A stretch of DNA of 6,278 nt, taken from NCBI GenBank assembly GCA_030632925.1, contig DAOVTU010000199.1, positions 1 through 6,278 of the forward strand, given 5' to 3'. A program made the position numbers and the translations under genes. The notes beneath the pieces are model-generated. The model had not been told where the DNA came from. It searched no databases and was given only the letters and a program-made list of their open reading frames with translations. Origin of the DNA: Candidatus Krumholzibacteriia bacterium. Its GTDB lineage: Bacteria > Krumholzibacteriota > Krumholzibacteriia > LZORAL124-64-63. Every line of letters starts with the position of its first letter. Position 1 is the first letter of the stretch. Shown here piece by piece: positions 1 through 5,499 of this stretch.

Positions 1-568
1 AAGTGCGGATCCCCCGCTCGCAGAATACGACATCACGGGATCCGGCGGCCAGGATGTATTCCGCCGCATTGAGCCACTCTTCGATGGTGGTCATCATGCC
101 GCGCTTGAGCAGGACCGGTTTGCCACTGGCCCCCACTTCGCGCAGCAAGGGGAAATTTTGCACACTGCGGCTGCCTATCTGCAGCATATCGGCCACTTCG
201 GCCACCTTGGCGACATCCCGCGGGTCGAGAACTTCGGTCACGAAGGGCAACCCTGAAGCTTTCCGGGCCTTGGCCAACAGTTCCAAACCTTCGTAGCCCA
301 GACCCTGAAAAGCGTAGGGACTGGTCCGGGGCTTCCAGGCGCCACCGCGCAACATCGAACCGCCGGCGGCACCGACTGACTGGGCGATGGACGTGATCTG
401 TTCCGAATTCTCGACAGCACAGGGACCACCAATCAGAACGACTTTTTCGCCGCCAAATTGGACCTTCCCCACCGAGACTACGGTCGTGGCTTGCCCCGCC
501 GCGCGAGAAACCAGAGGCGTGCTGCCGGCACCAGCGGCCGGGATCTTGTCGGGTTGCGGTGCGGACAT
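1..568 (-). CDS. aroF: 3-deoxy-7-phosphoheptulonate (DAHP) synthase, type I-beta, 3' end missing
   Basis: This enzyme condenses phosphoenolpyruvate with erythrose 4-phosphate, the first step of the shikimate pathway in the cytoplasm. The first 189 residues are visible; the frame is open to the left edge, so the C-terminal part is outside the window. Family motifs seen in order: GGPCAVE (metal-site Cys50), RGGAWKPRTSPYAFQGLG (about 74-91), TEVLD (111-115), LQIGSRSVQNFPLL (129-142), KRGMMTTIEEW (155-165) and ERGIRT (184-189). These match the Thermotoga/Bacillus-type (I-beta) enzyme rather than E. coli AroG. Only about 45 residues precede the barrel; an LVSR stretch (19-22) corresponds to the linker after the ferredoxin-like regulatory domain in the Thermotoga enzyme, so that domain is absent. 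The ATG overlaps the hisC TGA as TGATG and has AAGGAG 11 nt upstream, which fixes the start. The symbol aroF is used for the family; aroA or aroG are alternatives in other naming schemes. Confidence 0.95.
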   Translation of the reverse strand, partial: MSAPQPDKIPAAGAGSTPLVSRAAGQATTVVSVGKVQFGGEKVVLIGGPCAVENSEQITSIAQSVGAAGGSMLRGGAWKPRTSPYAFQGLGYEGLELLAKARKASGLPFVTEVLDPRDVAKVAEVADMLQIGSRSVQNFPLLREVGASGKPVLLKRGMMTTIEEWLNAAEYILAAGSRDVVFCERGIRT

Positions 569-1683
569 CAGGTCAGGATCTCCTTGAGGGCCTCGATACA
601 GCGTTGATTTTCTTCCGGCAGGCCGATGCTGATGCGCATGGCGCCGTCACCGAGGCCGAAGGCGTGCATGGGGCGCACGATGACGCCCTTCTGCAAGAGG
701 TCGGCGGCCAACTGCCCGGCGTTTACACTGCCACGCACCAGTACAAAGTTGGTTTGGCTCGGTACCGTCTCCAGGCCGAGGGCCTGCAATTCTGCAATCA
801 TCCGGTCCAGTTCAGCCCGGTTGCGGTCCCGGCGTCCGGCCACTTCATGCCAGTTGTCCAGGCAGGCAATGGCCGCAGCCTGGCTCAGCATATTGACATT
901 GAACGGCTCGCGGGTCTTGTGCAATTCCCCGATCAGGCCAGGATGGCCCACACCATAGCCCACTCTCAGGCCGGCCAGCGAGTGGATCTTGCTGAACGTG
1001 CGCAACAAAATCAGGTTCGGATGGGCCGCCAGCATGGGCAGTGTCTGGGGATAGTCGTCGGCCGTTACGTATTCGTAGTAGGCCTCGTCCATGGCCACGA
1101 TCACGTGGTCGGGAATGGCGGCCAGGAAGGTGTCCAGCTCGGCGGCGGTATTGTAGGTGCCGGTGGGGTTGTTGGGATTGCAGATGATCACCAGTTTGGA
1201 CTTGCTATTGACCGCCGCGGCCATGGCTGGCAGGTCGTGCAGGTCACCGGTGGTCAGGGGCACCGCAATGCCGGATTCGAAATGCACCTGGGTGGCCAGG
1301 GCGTAGACGATGAAGCTGTGCTCACTGAAGACCACATTCTCCCCCGGGCTGACCAGGGCCCGGATGAGGATGTCGATCACCTCGTTGCTGCCGTTGCCAA
1401 AAATCAGGCTGTCCGGTGTCACGTCCAGATGCTTGGCGAGGCGCTGGGTCAGTTCGAAACAGGCTGCGTCGGGATAGCGGTTGATCTCGGAGGCCGCCTT
1501 GATGATGGCCTCCAACACCGCCGGCAAGGGACCTTCGGGATTTTCATTGCTGGCCAGTTTGACGATGGAATCGAGTCCCAGTTCCCGCTGCACTTCGGCG
1601 ATGGGTTTGCCGGGGCTGTAGGGGCGGGTTTTGACAATGCCGGGGCGCAACAGGGCTTGAAAATCGAGAGCTTTTTCCGTCAT
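568..1683 (-). CDS. hisC: histidinol-phosphate / aromatic aminotransferase, class II PLP-dependent
   Basis: Fold-type I aminotransferase of the HisC subfamily, transferring an amino group between glutamate/2-oxoglutarate and histidinol phosphate; many family members also act on phenylalanine, tyrosine or their oxo acids. Numbered from the ATG at 1683 (371 aa, normal length): KLASNENP (42-49), GNGSNE (96-101), CNPNNPTG (168-175), DEAYYEY with Asp199 and Tyr202 that contact PLP, TFSKIHSLAGLR with Schiff-base Lys232 and Arg240, and RISIG with Arg350, the substrate-carboxylate arginine. An in-frame GTG at 1701 would add six residues, but GAGGG sits 7 nt before the ATG and lies inside that extension, so ATG is preferred. 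It begins 58 nt after rluB and overlaps the DAHP synthase start by one base. No other his gene is present, so a role in Phe/Tyr synthesis is as likely as histidine synthesis; this is inference from context. Confidence 0.95.
   Translation of the reverse strand: MTEKALDFQALLRPGIVKTRPYSPGKPIAEVQRELGLDSIVKLASNENPEGPLPAVLEAIIKAASEINRYPDAACFELTQRLAKHLDVTPDSLIFGNGSNEVIDILIRALVSPGENVVFSEHSFIVYALATQVHFESGIAVPLTTGDLHDLPAMAAAVNSKSKLVIICNPNNPTGTYNTAAELDTFLAAIPDHVIVAMDEAYYEYVTADDYPQTLPMLAAHPNLILLRTFSKIHSLAGLRVGYGVGHPGLIGELHKTREPFNVNMLSQAAAIACLDNWHEVAGRRDRNRAELDRMIAELQALGLETVPSQTNFVLVRGSVNAGQLAADLLQKGVIVRPMHAFGLGDGAMRISIGLPEENQRCIEALKEILT
580..585 (-). promoter_or_regulatory. ribosome-binding site of the DAHP synthase gene
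   Basis: AAGGAG lies inside the last codons of hisC, 11 nt before the ATG at 568. Together with the TGATG stop/start overlap it supports translational coupling and argues against a longer protein that would include an N-terminal regulatory domain. Confidence 0.75.
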
Positions 1684-1690
1684 GGGTCTT

Positions 1691-1695
1691 CCCTC
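1691..1695 (-). promoter_or_regulatory. ribosome-binding site deciding the hisC start
   Basis: GAGGG, preceded by AAA, lies 7 nt before the ATG at 1683. The upstream in-frame GTG at 1701 has no comparable purine-rich site, so the shorter protein is favoured. Confidence 0.65.
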
Positions 1696-1723
1696 TTTCA
1701 CACATCAATCCCAAAATTCCAGA

Positions 1724-1748
1724 CCGATAACCTGCAATGAATTATCGG
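1724..1748 (-). repeat. inverted repeat (7-bp hairpin) over the rluB stop codon
   Basis: On the minus strand CCGATAA and TTATCGG form a perfect 7-bp stem around an 11-nt loop; the TAA of the pseudouridine synthase gene is inside the first arm. It is followed by TCTGGAATTTTGGG, which is not a good T-tract, so this is not a convincing intrinsic terminator. It could be a weak or Rho-linked 3' element, an mRNA processing or stability site between rluB and hisC, or chance. Confidence 0.5.
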
Positions 1749-2533
1749 CGACGCGATGACGTTTTTGGAGCCGGCTTGGCCACCGCCGACCGCAGGGACT
1801 CCACTTCATGATGGGTCAGGCGCCGGAAATCTCCGGCGCGCAACAGACCCAACGAAACGGGGCCGACTTCCGTGCGGTGCAGGCGCCTGACCCTGGCCCC
1901 CACCTTGCGGAACATGCGGCGTATCTGGCGCCGCCGTCCCTCGTGAATCTCCATGACCCAATCGCGGGTCGTGCCGTCCGGTGCCTGCTTCAGGCGGCAA
2001 GGGCGAACCTTGCGGCCATCGATCTCCACCTTGCCCGTGGTCAGGTTCTTCAACTGGGTTGGCGACAGGTCTTCGGTGCTCTCGATCTGGTAGGTCTTCC
2101 ACAGGCCGGTCAGCGGTTGGCACAGGTCCTGATTCAGCTGGCCGTCATCTGTCCAAAGGAGCAACCCGGTGGACTCGGAGTCAAGGCGTCCGACAGGCAT
2201 AAATCGATCCGGCAAATCGGCCTGCAAGCGGTAAGGGCCGAGAGAGGCCTGGCCACCCTGGGCTTTGAGAGTCGAGACGACATCCAGCGGTTTGTGGAAA
2301 GCATAAACGCGGAAATCGCTGGGCATGACAGCCGGGCGGCCGTCGACTTCGAGCAGGTCCTTTTCGGTGTCCACCTGTCGGCCCATGTCGGTGACAATTT
2401 TACCGTTGAGCGACACCCTTCCGGCACTGATGATTTCTTCCACCGAACGGCGGGAGCCAAAGCCGGCCCGGGCCAGGCATTTGTTCAGCCGCATCGTCCC
2501 CGACTGGGAACTGGAGTCGTCGGATTTGCTCAT
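1742..2533 (-). CDS. rluB: RsuA/RluB-family rRNA pseudouridine synthase
   Basis: Isomerises a specific uridine in ribosomal RNA to pseudouridine; relatives modify 23S helix 89/90 (RluB, RluE, RluF) or 16S U516 (RsuA). The 263-aa protein has an S4 RNA-binding domain near the N terminus (MRLNKCLARAGFGSRR, 14-29, to about residue 60), then the catalytic domain with GRLDSESTGLLLWTDDG (115-131), in which Asp118 is the catalytic aspartate, the WKTY strand (145-148), and the late motif EGRRRQIRRMF (198-208). A basic tail (KPAPKTSSRRR) ends the protein, and about 13 Ser-rich residues precede the S4 domain. The ATG is 2 nt after the scpB stop (TAG-CC-ATG) with only a weak Shine-Dalgarno, suggesting reinitiation after scpB; an internal ATG at residue 14 is a less likely start. 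Placement after scpB is the usual setting of rluB in many bacteria, but the exact target uridine cannot be read from the sequence. Confidence 0.93.
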   Translation of the reverse strand: MSKSDDSSSQSGTMRLNKCLARAGFGSRRSVEEIISAGRVSLNGKIVTDMGRQVDTEKDLLEVDGRPAVMPSDFRVYAFHKPLDVVSTLKAQGGQASLGPYRLQADLPDRFMPVGRLDSESTGLLLWTDDGQLNQDLCQPLTGLWKTYQIESTEDLSPTQLKNLTTGKVEIDGRKVRPCRLKQAPDGTTRDWVMEIHEGRRRQIRRMFRKVGARVRRLHRTEVGPVSLGLLRAGDFRRLTHHEVESLRSAVAKPAPKTSSRRR

Positions 2534-2535
2534 GG

Positions 2536-3417
2536 CTACTCGGCGTTCTCGTGTTTTTCGACCAGGGGTTCTTCGCCGTCATCGTCCGGTTCGGTCTCGG
2601 CTTCGGCCTCGACCGGTTCTTCGGATTCATCTTCGGCGATGATGTCTTCAGCGCTGGTGTCTTCAGCGACGTTATCCTCAGCGACGTTTTCTTCGTCCGT
2701 ATCCTCTTCAGAAACAGCCTCTTCAGAAACAACTTCCTCGGCAACATCCCCATCAGTCGACTCTTCAGTGGCCTCGCCCTCTTCGGCTGCCACTTCATCT
2801 TCCAAAACATCAGCCGCCACCGGCGCCGTGAAGTAGTCCTCCAACTCCTGATCCGAAACATCCCGGCCCACAAGGGAAGCGAACTGTTTGAGCTCGTCAC
2901 GGTCGTCCATGACCTGCTCGAGATCCGGCAGGTCCGGCAGTTGCCCCAGTCCGCGCAGTCCCAGATGGTTGAGGAACTCGCGCGTTGTGCCGTACAGCAG
3001 CGGGTTGCCCACAGCCTGGCTGCGGCCAACCACAGTGATCAGATTTCGCTCGGTCAAGGTGCTGATGGCGCCACTGCTGTTCACGCCGCGAATCTCGTCC
3101 ACTTCCAGCCGTGTCAGGGGCTGTTTGTAGGCAATGATCGCAAGCACTTCGAGGCCGGCCTTGGACAGCCGGGTGAAACGGCGCGTTTTAAGCATTTTTT
3201 CCACGATGGGAGAAAATTCCGGCTTGGTCGCGATCTGGTAACCGCCACCAAATTCGATGATGGAGAAGGCGTGCTCGTGGGCACTGTACTCTTCTTCGAG
3301 CTCAATCACGGCGGCCTTCAGGTCAGCCGCTTCGGCCTCAGGAAAAATCTTTTTCAGACGTGCGATGGTCAACGGACTGTCCGTGGCAAAGAGCAGCGCT
3401 TCAAGTTCCCGTTTCAA
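2536..3417 (-). CDS. scpB: segregation and condensation protein B, with long acidic tail
   Basis: ScpB dimers bind the ScpA kleisin and, with SMC, form the condensin that organises and segregates the nucleoid. The conserved part covers residues 1 to about 160: a first winged helix (ELEALLFATDSPLTIARL onward) and a second with LSKAGLEVLAIIAYKQPLTR (84-103), EIRGVNSSGAISTL (108-121) and NPLLYGTTREFL (138-149). ScpB proteins are commonly near 200 residues; this one is 293. From about residue 195 to the end it is almost entirely Glu/Asp with Ala, Val, Ser and Thr, arranged as imperfect pentapeptides such as VSEEA, VAEDN and SAEDI, and is probably disordered. The start is TTG in a TTGA overlap with the scpA stop, backed by GGAG 8 nt upstream. 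The gene lies between scpA and rluB in the expected order. Confidence 0.95.
   Translation of the reverse strand: MKRELEALLFATDSPLTIARLKKIFPEAEAADLKAAVIELEEEYSAHEHAFSIIEFGGGYQIATKPEFSPIVEKMLKTRRFTRLSKAGLEVLAIIAYKQPLTRLEVDEIRGVNSSGAISTLTERNLITVVGRSQAVGNPLLYGTTREFLNHLGLRGLGQLPDLPDLEQVMDDRDELKQFASLVGRDVSDQELEDYFTAPVAADVLEDEVAAEEGEATEESTDGDVAEEVVSEEAVSEEDTDEENVAEDNVAEDTSAEDIIAEDESEEPVEAEAETEPDDDGEEPLVEKHENAE
2611..2805 (-). repeat. degenerate 15-bp in-frame tandem repeat encoding the ScpB acidic tail
   Basis: Cutting the plus strand every 15 bases from 2611 gives about 13 related units, for example gatgtcttcagcgct (2641), ggtgtcttcagcgac (2656), gttatcctcagcgac (2671), atcctcttcagaaac (2701) and agcctcttcagaaac (2716). 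The best-kept block is 2641-2745, and the ends are more diverged. The period equals five codons, so unit gain or loss would keep the frame; the units encode pentapeptides with an EE or ED core at ScpB residues about 205-269. Confidence 0.8.
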
Positions 3418-4409
3418 GATTCGGTCTCCAGTTCATTCAGGTCCACATCCGCCAGGTCATCGTCCTGATGGTCCTCGTCCGTCGCGACAAGTTCCACCTC
3501 TTCTCCAACGTCTTCGTTGACGCCGGGATGCTGGATCCAGATGGGGCCCATGACTTCGGTTTGCATAAAGTGCAGGCGGCCACGTTTGACCATTTCCAGG
3601 ATGGCGATGAAAGTCACGATAACTTCCATCTTGATATTGTCGTCGCTGAACAATTCCTCGAAGGTCACGGTACCGCCCGAGCCCACTCTCTCCTCGATCA
3701 ACGACATTTTCTCGTCTACGGTGAACGGCTCGCGCTCGACCTCATGGATGGGCTTGGCCTGCACGCGATCAAAGATTCCGGCCAGGGCGCTCAGCAGGTC
3801 GTACATCTCGATGCGCAACTTGGGCTCGAGATCAAGGTCTTCCGTGAACGGAAAACGTGTCTGTCGCAGGTGGTACTGCTGGCGGGTGAGTTCCTGCCGC
3901 TGCAGGGCTTCGGCCGCCTCCTTGAAGCGTTTGTACTCCAGCAGTTTGCGCACCAGCTCAGCCCGCGGATCCTCTTCGTCTTCTTCATCATCACCGAGGT
4001 GGCTGGGCATGAGCATCTTCATCTTGATCACCATCAGGGTCGCGGCCATGGCGATGAACTCGCCGGCCTTGTCCAGGCTGACGGTCTGCATGACTTCGAT
4101 GTGCCGGATGAACTGGTCGGTGATCCGGGAGATGGGAATGTCGTAGACATCCACCTGCTCCTTGTCGATCAGATGCAGCAGCAGATCCATGGGGCCTTGA
4201 AATCCGGTCAGTTCGACCTGATACGCTTCGCTGGTCTTGAAATAGTCCAGTTCAGGCGGCAGATTTTCCAGGTTCCAGGCTTCTGGTCCGTCAGAATCCG
4301 CAGTGGGCTGTTCGGCTTCAGCCGCCACCACTTCCTGGACTTCCGAAGCAGTCTGGTCCTCGTTCTCGGCAGATGTATTTTCCGGGGTGTGTTCCATTTT
4401 GCCTTCCAT
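3414..4409 (-). CDS. scpA: segregation and condensation protein A (kleisin)
   Basis: ScpA bridges the two SMC heads and binds ScpB in the bacterial condensin. With the ATG at 4409 the protein has 331 residues, well above the usual 240-270. The conserved N-terminal kleisin part begins at YQVELTGFQGPMDLLLHLI (63-81), followed by VDVYDIPISRITDQF (87-100), a helix with EFIAMAATLMVIKMKMLMP (117-135), the middle region with EYKRFKEAAEAL (158-169), and a C-terminal winged helix ending in FIAILEMVKRGRLHFMQTE (267-285). About 60 acidic residues precede the core, a short Asp/Glu run (140-147) follows the SMC-binding part, and about 30 acidic residues follow the winged helix. The open frame extends further upstream inside trpS, but that part is shadow sequence. 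The ATG at 4409 is 4 nt after the trpS stop; a second ATG at 4397 (four codons later), preceded by GGAAGG at a short distance, is an equally good start. The gene overlaps the scpB start by 4 nt. Confidence 0.94.
   Translation of the reverse strand: MEGKMEHTPENTSAENEDQTASEVQEVVAAEAEQPTADSDGPEAWNLENLPPELDYFKTSEAYQVELTGFQGPMDLLLHLIDKEQVDVYDIPISRITDQFIRHIEVMQTVSLDKAGEFIAMAATLMVIKMKMLMPSHLGDDEEDEEDPRAELVRKLLEYKRFKEAAEALQRQELTRQQYHLRQTRFPFTEDLDLEPKLRIEMYDLLSALAGIFDRVQAKPIHEVEREPFTVDEKMSLIEERVGSGGTVTFEELFSDDNIKMEVIVTFIAILEMVKRGRLHFMQTEVMGPIWIQHPGVNEDVGEEVELVATDEDHQDDDLADVDLNELETES
3426..3429 (-). promoter_or_regulatory. ribosome-binding site supporting a TTG start for scpB
   Basis: GGAG inside the last codons of scpA lies 8 nt before the TTG at 3417. 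Good spacing plus the TTGA stop/start overlap makes TTG the likely start; the protein then opens with MKRELEALLFA, as expected for ScpB. Confidence 0.7.
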
Positions 4410-4413
4410 CTGC

Positions 4414-5409
4414 CTATCCGATGCCCATGGCGTCGTGAACCTTGGCCATGGTCTGGGCCGCTGCCTCGCGGGCCCGTTCGGTTCCGGCGCGCATGATCTC
4501 ATCCAGCTTTTTGGGCTCGGCTTCAAATTCGGCCCGGCGTTCGCGCAAGGGTGCAAAGTGCTCCACCACGCCGCCCGCCAGTTTCATCTTGCAATCCACA
4601 CACCCACGCAGGGCGCCTCGGCACTCGGCAGCTGTTTCTTCAGCAGCCTCCGGCATGAACTTCTGATACCAGGTATAAATGGCGCAGATATCAGGGTTGC
4701 CCGGATCGCTCTTGCGCAGGCGGGCCGGATCGGTGAAGGCCGGCTTGATCTTCTTGACGATTTCTTCCGGCGAAGCGGCGATCTCGATGTGATTGCCCAG
4801 CGACTTGCTCATGCGCTTGCCGTCGGTGCCGGGGAAGCGGGCGAACTTCGTCACTAGAGGATCGGGTTCTGGAAAAACATCACCAAAAATGCGGTTAAAA
4901 CGCCGTGCCATCTCACGGGTCAACTCCAGATGCGGCAGTTGATCCTCACCCACCGGCACGGCGTGGGCCTGATACATCAGGATGTCGGCAGCCTGCAACA
5001 CGGGATAGCCGAGATGCCCGTAGCTGATTTCGCCGCCCATGTTCAGGTCGCGGATTTGCTCCTTGAAAGTCGGGTTCCGCTCCAGGCGCCCCATGCTGAT
5101 CATCATAGCCAAAATGAGATACAGCTCACTGTGCTCTTTGACCTGAGACTGCACGAACAGCACGGATTTTTCAGGATCCAGTCCCGCACCCAGCCAGTCG
5201 AGGTACATGTCCCGACTGTTCTGCCGAATTTCCGTAGCCTTGTCCAGGGCCGTGGTCAGGACGTGCCAGTCGGCCACCATAAAGTGGCAGGTGTACTCGT
5301 CCTGCATGGTGATCCAGTTTTCCAGGGCGCCGGTGTAGTTGCCCCAGTGCAGGCGGCCCGTGGGGCGCATGCCGCTGAGCACGATTTTGCGGGAGGTGCT
5401 GTCGCTCAC
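4414..5409 (-). CDS. trpS: tryptophanyl-tRNA synthetase, probable [4Fe-4S]-binding type
   Basis: Class I aminoacyl-tRNA synthetase charging tRNA-Trp in the cytoplasm. The 331-aa length is normal. The nucleotide-binding signature is MRPTGRLHWGNYTGAL (14-29, HIGH written as HWGN) and the second signature is KRMSKS (198-203). Further family motifs are GYPVLQAADILMY (134-146) and VPVGEDQLPHLELTREMARR (151-170). Four cysteines (242, 263, 270, 273) form C-x20-C-x6-C-x2-C ending in GCVDCK; Thermotoga maritima TrpRS binds a [4Fe-4S] cluster near its anticodon-recognition region with a very similar spacing (x22, x6, x2, from memory), so a cluster is inferred here. The start is GTG, with AAAGG 10 nt upstream. 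It is the first gene after the promoter-bearing gap and is followed 4 nt later by scpA, so it probably leads the operon. Confidence 0.96.
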   Translation of the reverse strand: MSDSTSRKIVLSGMRPTGRLHWGNYTGALENWITMQDEYTCHFMVADWHVLTTALDKATEIRQNSRDMYLDWLGAGLDPEKSVLFVQSQVKEHSELYLILAMMISMGRLERNPTFKEQIRDLNMGGEISYGHLGYPVLQAADILMYQAHAVPVGEDQLPHLELTREMARRFNRIFGDVFPEPDPLVTKFARFPGTDGKRMSKSLGNHIEIAASPEEIVKKIKPAFTDPARLRKSDPGNPDICAIYTWYQKFMPEAAEETAAECRGALRGCVDCKMKLAGGVVEHFAPLRERRAEFEAEPKKLDEIMRAGTERAREAAAQTMAKVHDAMGIG

Positions 5410-5419
5410 GTGAATGAGG

Positions 5420-5424
5420 CCTTT
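5420..5424 (-). promoter_or_regulatory. ribosome-binding site for the GTG start of trpS
   Basis: AAAGG lies 10 nt before the GTG at 5409. No in-frame ATG near the start gives a protein of proper family length; the next Met is residue 14, inside the first catalytic signature. The site is also part of a possible hairpin described for the leader. Confidence 0.6.
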
Positions 5425-5439
5425 CGGTCGATTGGACGC

Positions 5440-5470
5440 AGAATAGCACGGCGAAGGCCCAAAATGCCAA
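5440..5470 (-). promoter_or_regulatory. second promoter-like pair upstream of trpS
   Basis: TTGGCA (5470-5465) and TATTCT (5445-5440) are separated by 19 bp, longer than ideal, but the -10 is preceded by TGC and so has an extended -10 form. Transcription would start near 5433, giving a leader of about 24 nt that keeps the ribosome-binding site but removes the upstream hairpin arm. Confidence 0.35.
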
Positions 5471-5499
5471 CTCGCCGAGTCGTGTGCCAGGAAGGAGAA

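Larger units (their letters stand above)
5418..5476 (-). other. trpS leader with two mutually exclusive hairpins
   Basis: In the leader RNA, GGCCTTCG (5459-5452) can pair with CGAAAGGCC (5426-5418) through 8 bp with a single bulged A, burying the trpS Shine-Dalgarno. The same upstream arm also overlaps TCGCC (5454-5450), which can instead pair with GGCGA (5476-5472). The two hairpins exclude each other, as in translational switches. The stems are short and the loop of the first is about 25 nt. I see no tryptophan-rich leader peptide and no T-box, so a regulatory role is only a hypothesis. Confidence 0.3.

Noticed and set aside
115..200. Frameshift or damage in the DAHP synthase because no long minus-strand frame was obvious at the left edge.
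   Set aside because: Direct translation from 568 down to 1 gives 189 uninterrupted residues with all family motifs; the gene is merely cut by the window edge.
559..1740. Long plus-strand open frame of 393 codons opposite hisC.
   Set aside because: The product has no recognisable motif and is rich in His, Gln and Gly as expected from the complement of a GC-rich gene; the minus-strand frame encodes an intact HisC.
1684..1741. Separate promoter for hisC in the rluB-hisC gap.
   Set aside because: TTGCAG could serve as a -35, but there is no acceptable -10 at a suitable distance.
2136..2195. Aberrant catalytic motif GRLDSESTG in the pseudouridine synthase.
   Set aside because: The GRLD aspartate and the following (S/T)xGLLL pattern agree with the RsuA/RluB/RluE group; the intervening residues vary normally.
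1808..2836. Plus-strand open frame of 342 codons opposite rluB and the end of scpB.
   Set aside because: Its Ser-rich C-terminus is simply the complement of the Glu/Asp repeat in scpB; no family motif and no sensible start context.
2551..3468. Plus-strand open frame of 305 codons opposite scpB, Phe-rich at its start.
   Set aside because: It is the antisense of acidic codons and of the conserved ScpB core; the hydrophobic look comes from complementing GAA/GAG codons, not from real membrane helices.
3360..4496. Plus-strand open frame of 378 codons opposite scpA.
   Set aside because: Complement of a well-conserved kleisin gene; no independent family signal.
4410..4556. Extended N-terminus for ScpA starting inside trpS.
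   Set aside because: This would overlap the conserved end of trpS by about 140 nt, is Pro/Arg-rich shadow sequence, and the family core begins far downstream; the ATG at 4409 (or 4397) fits the operon spacing.
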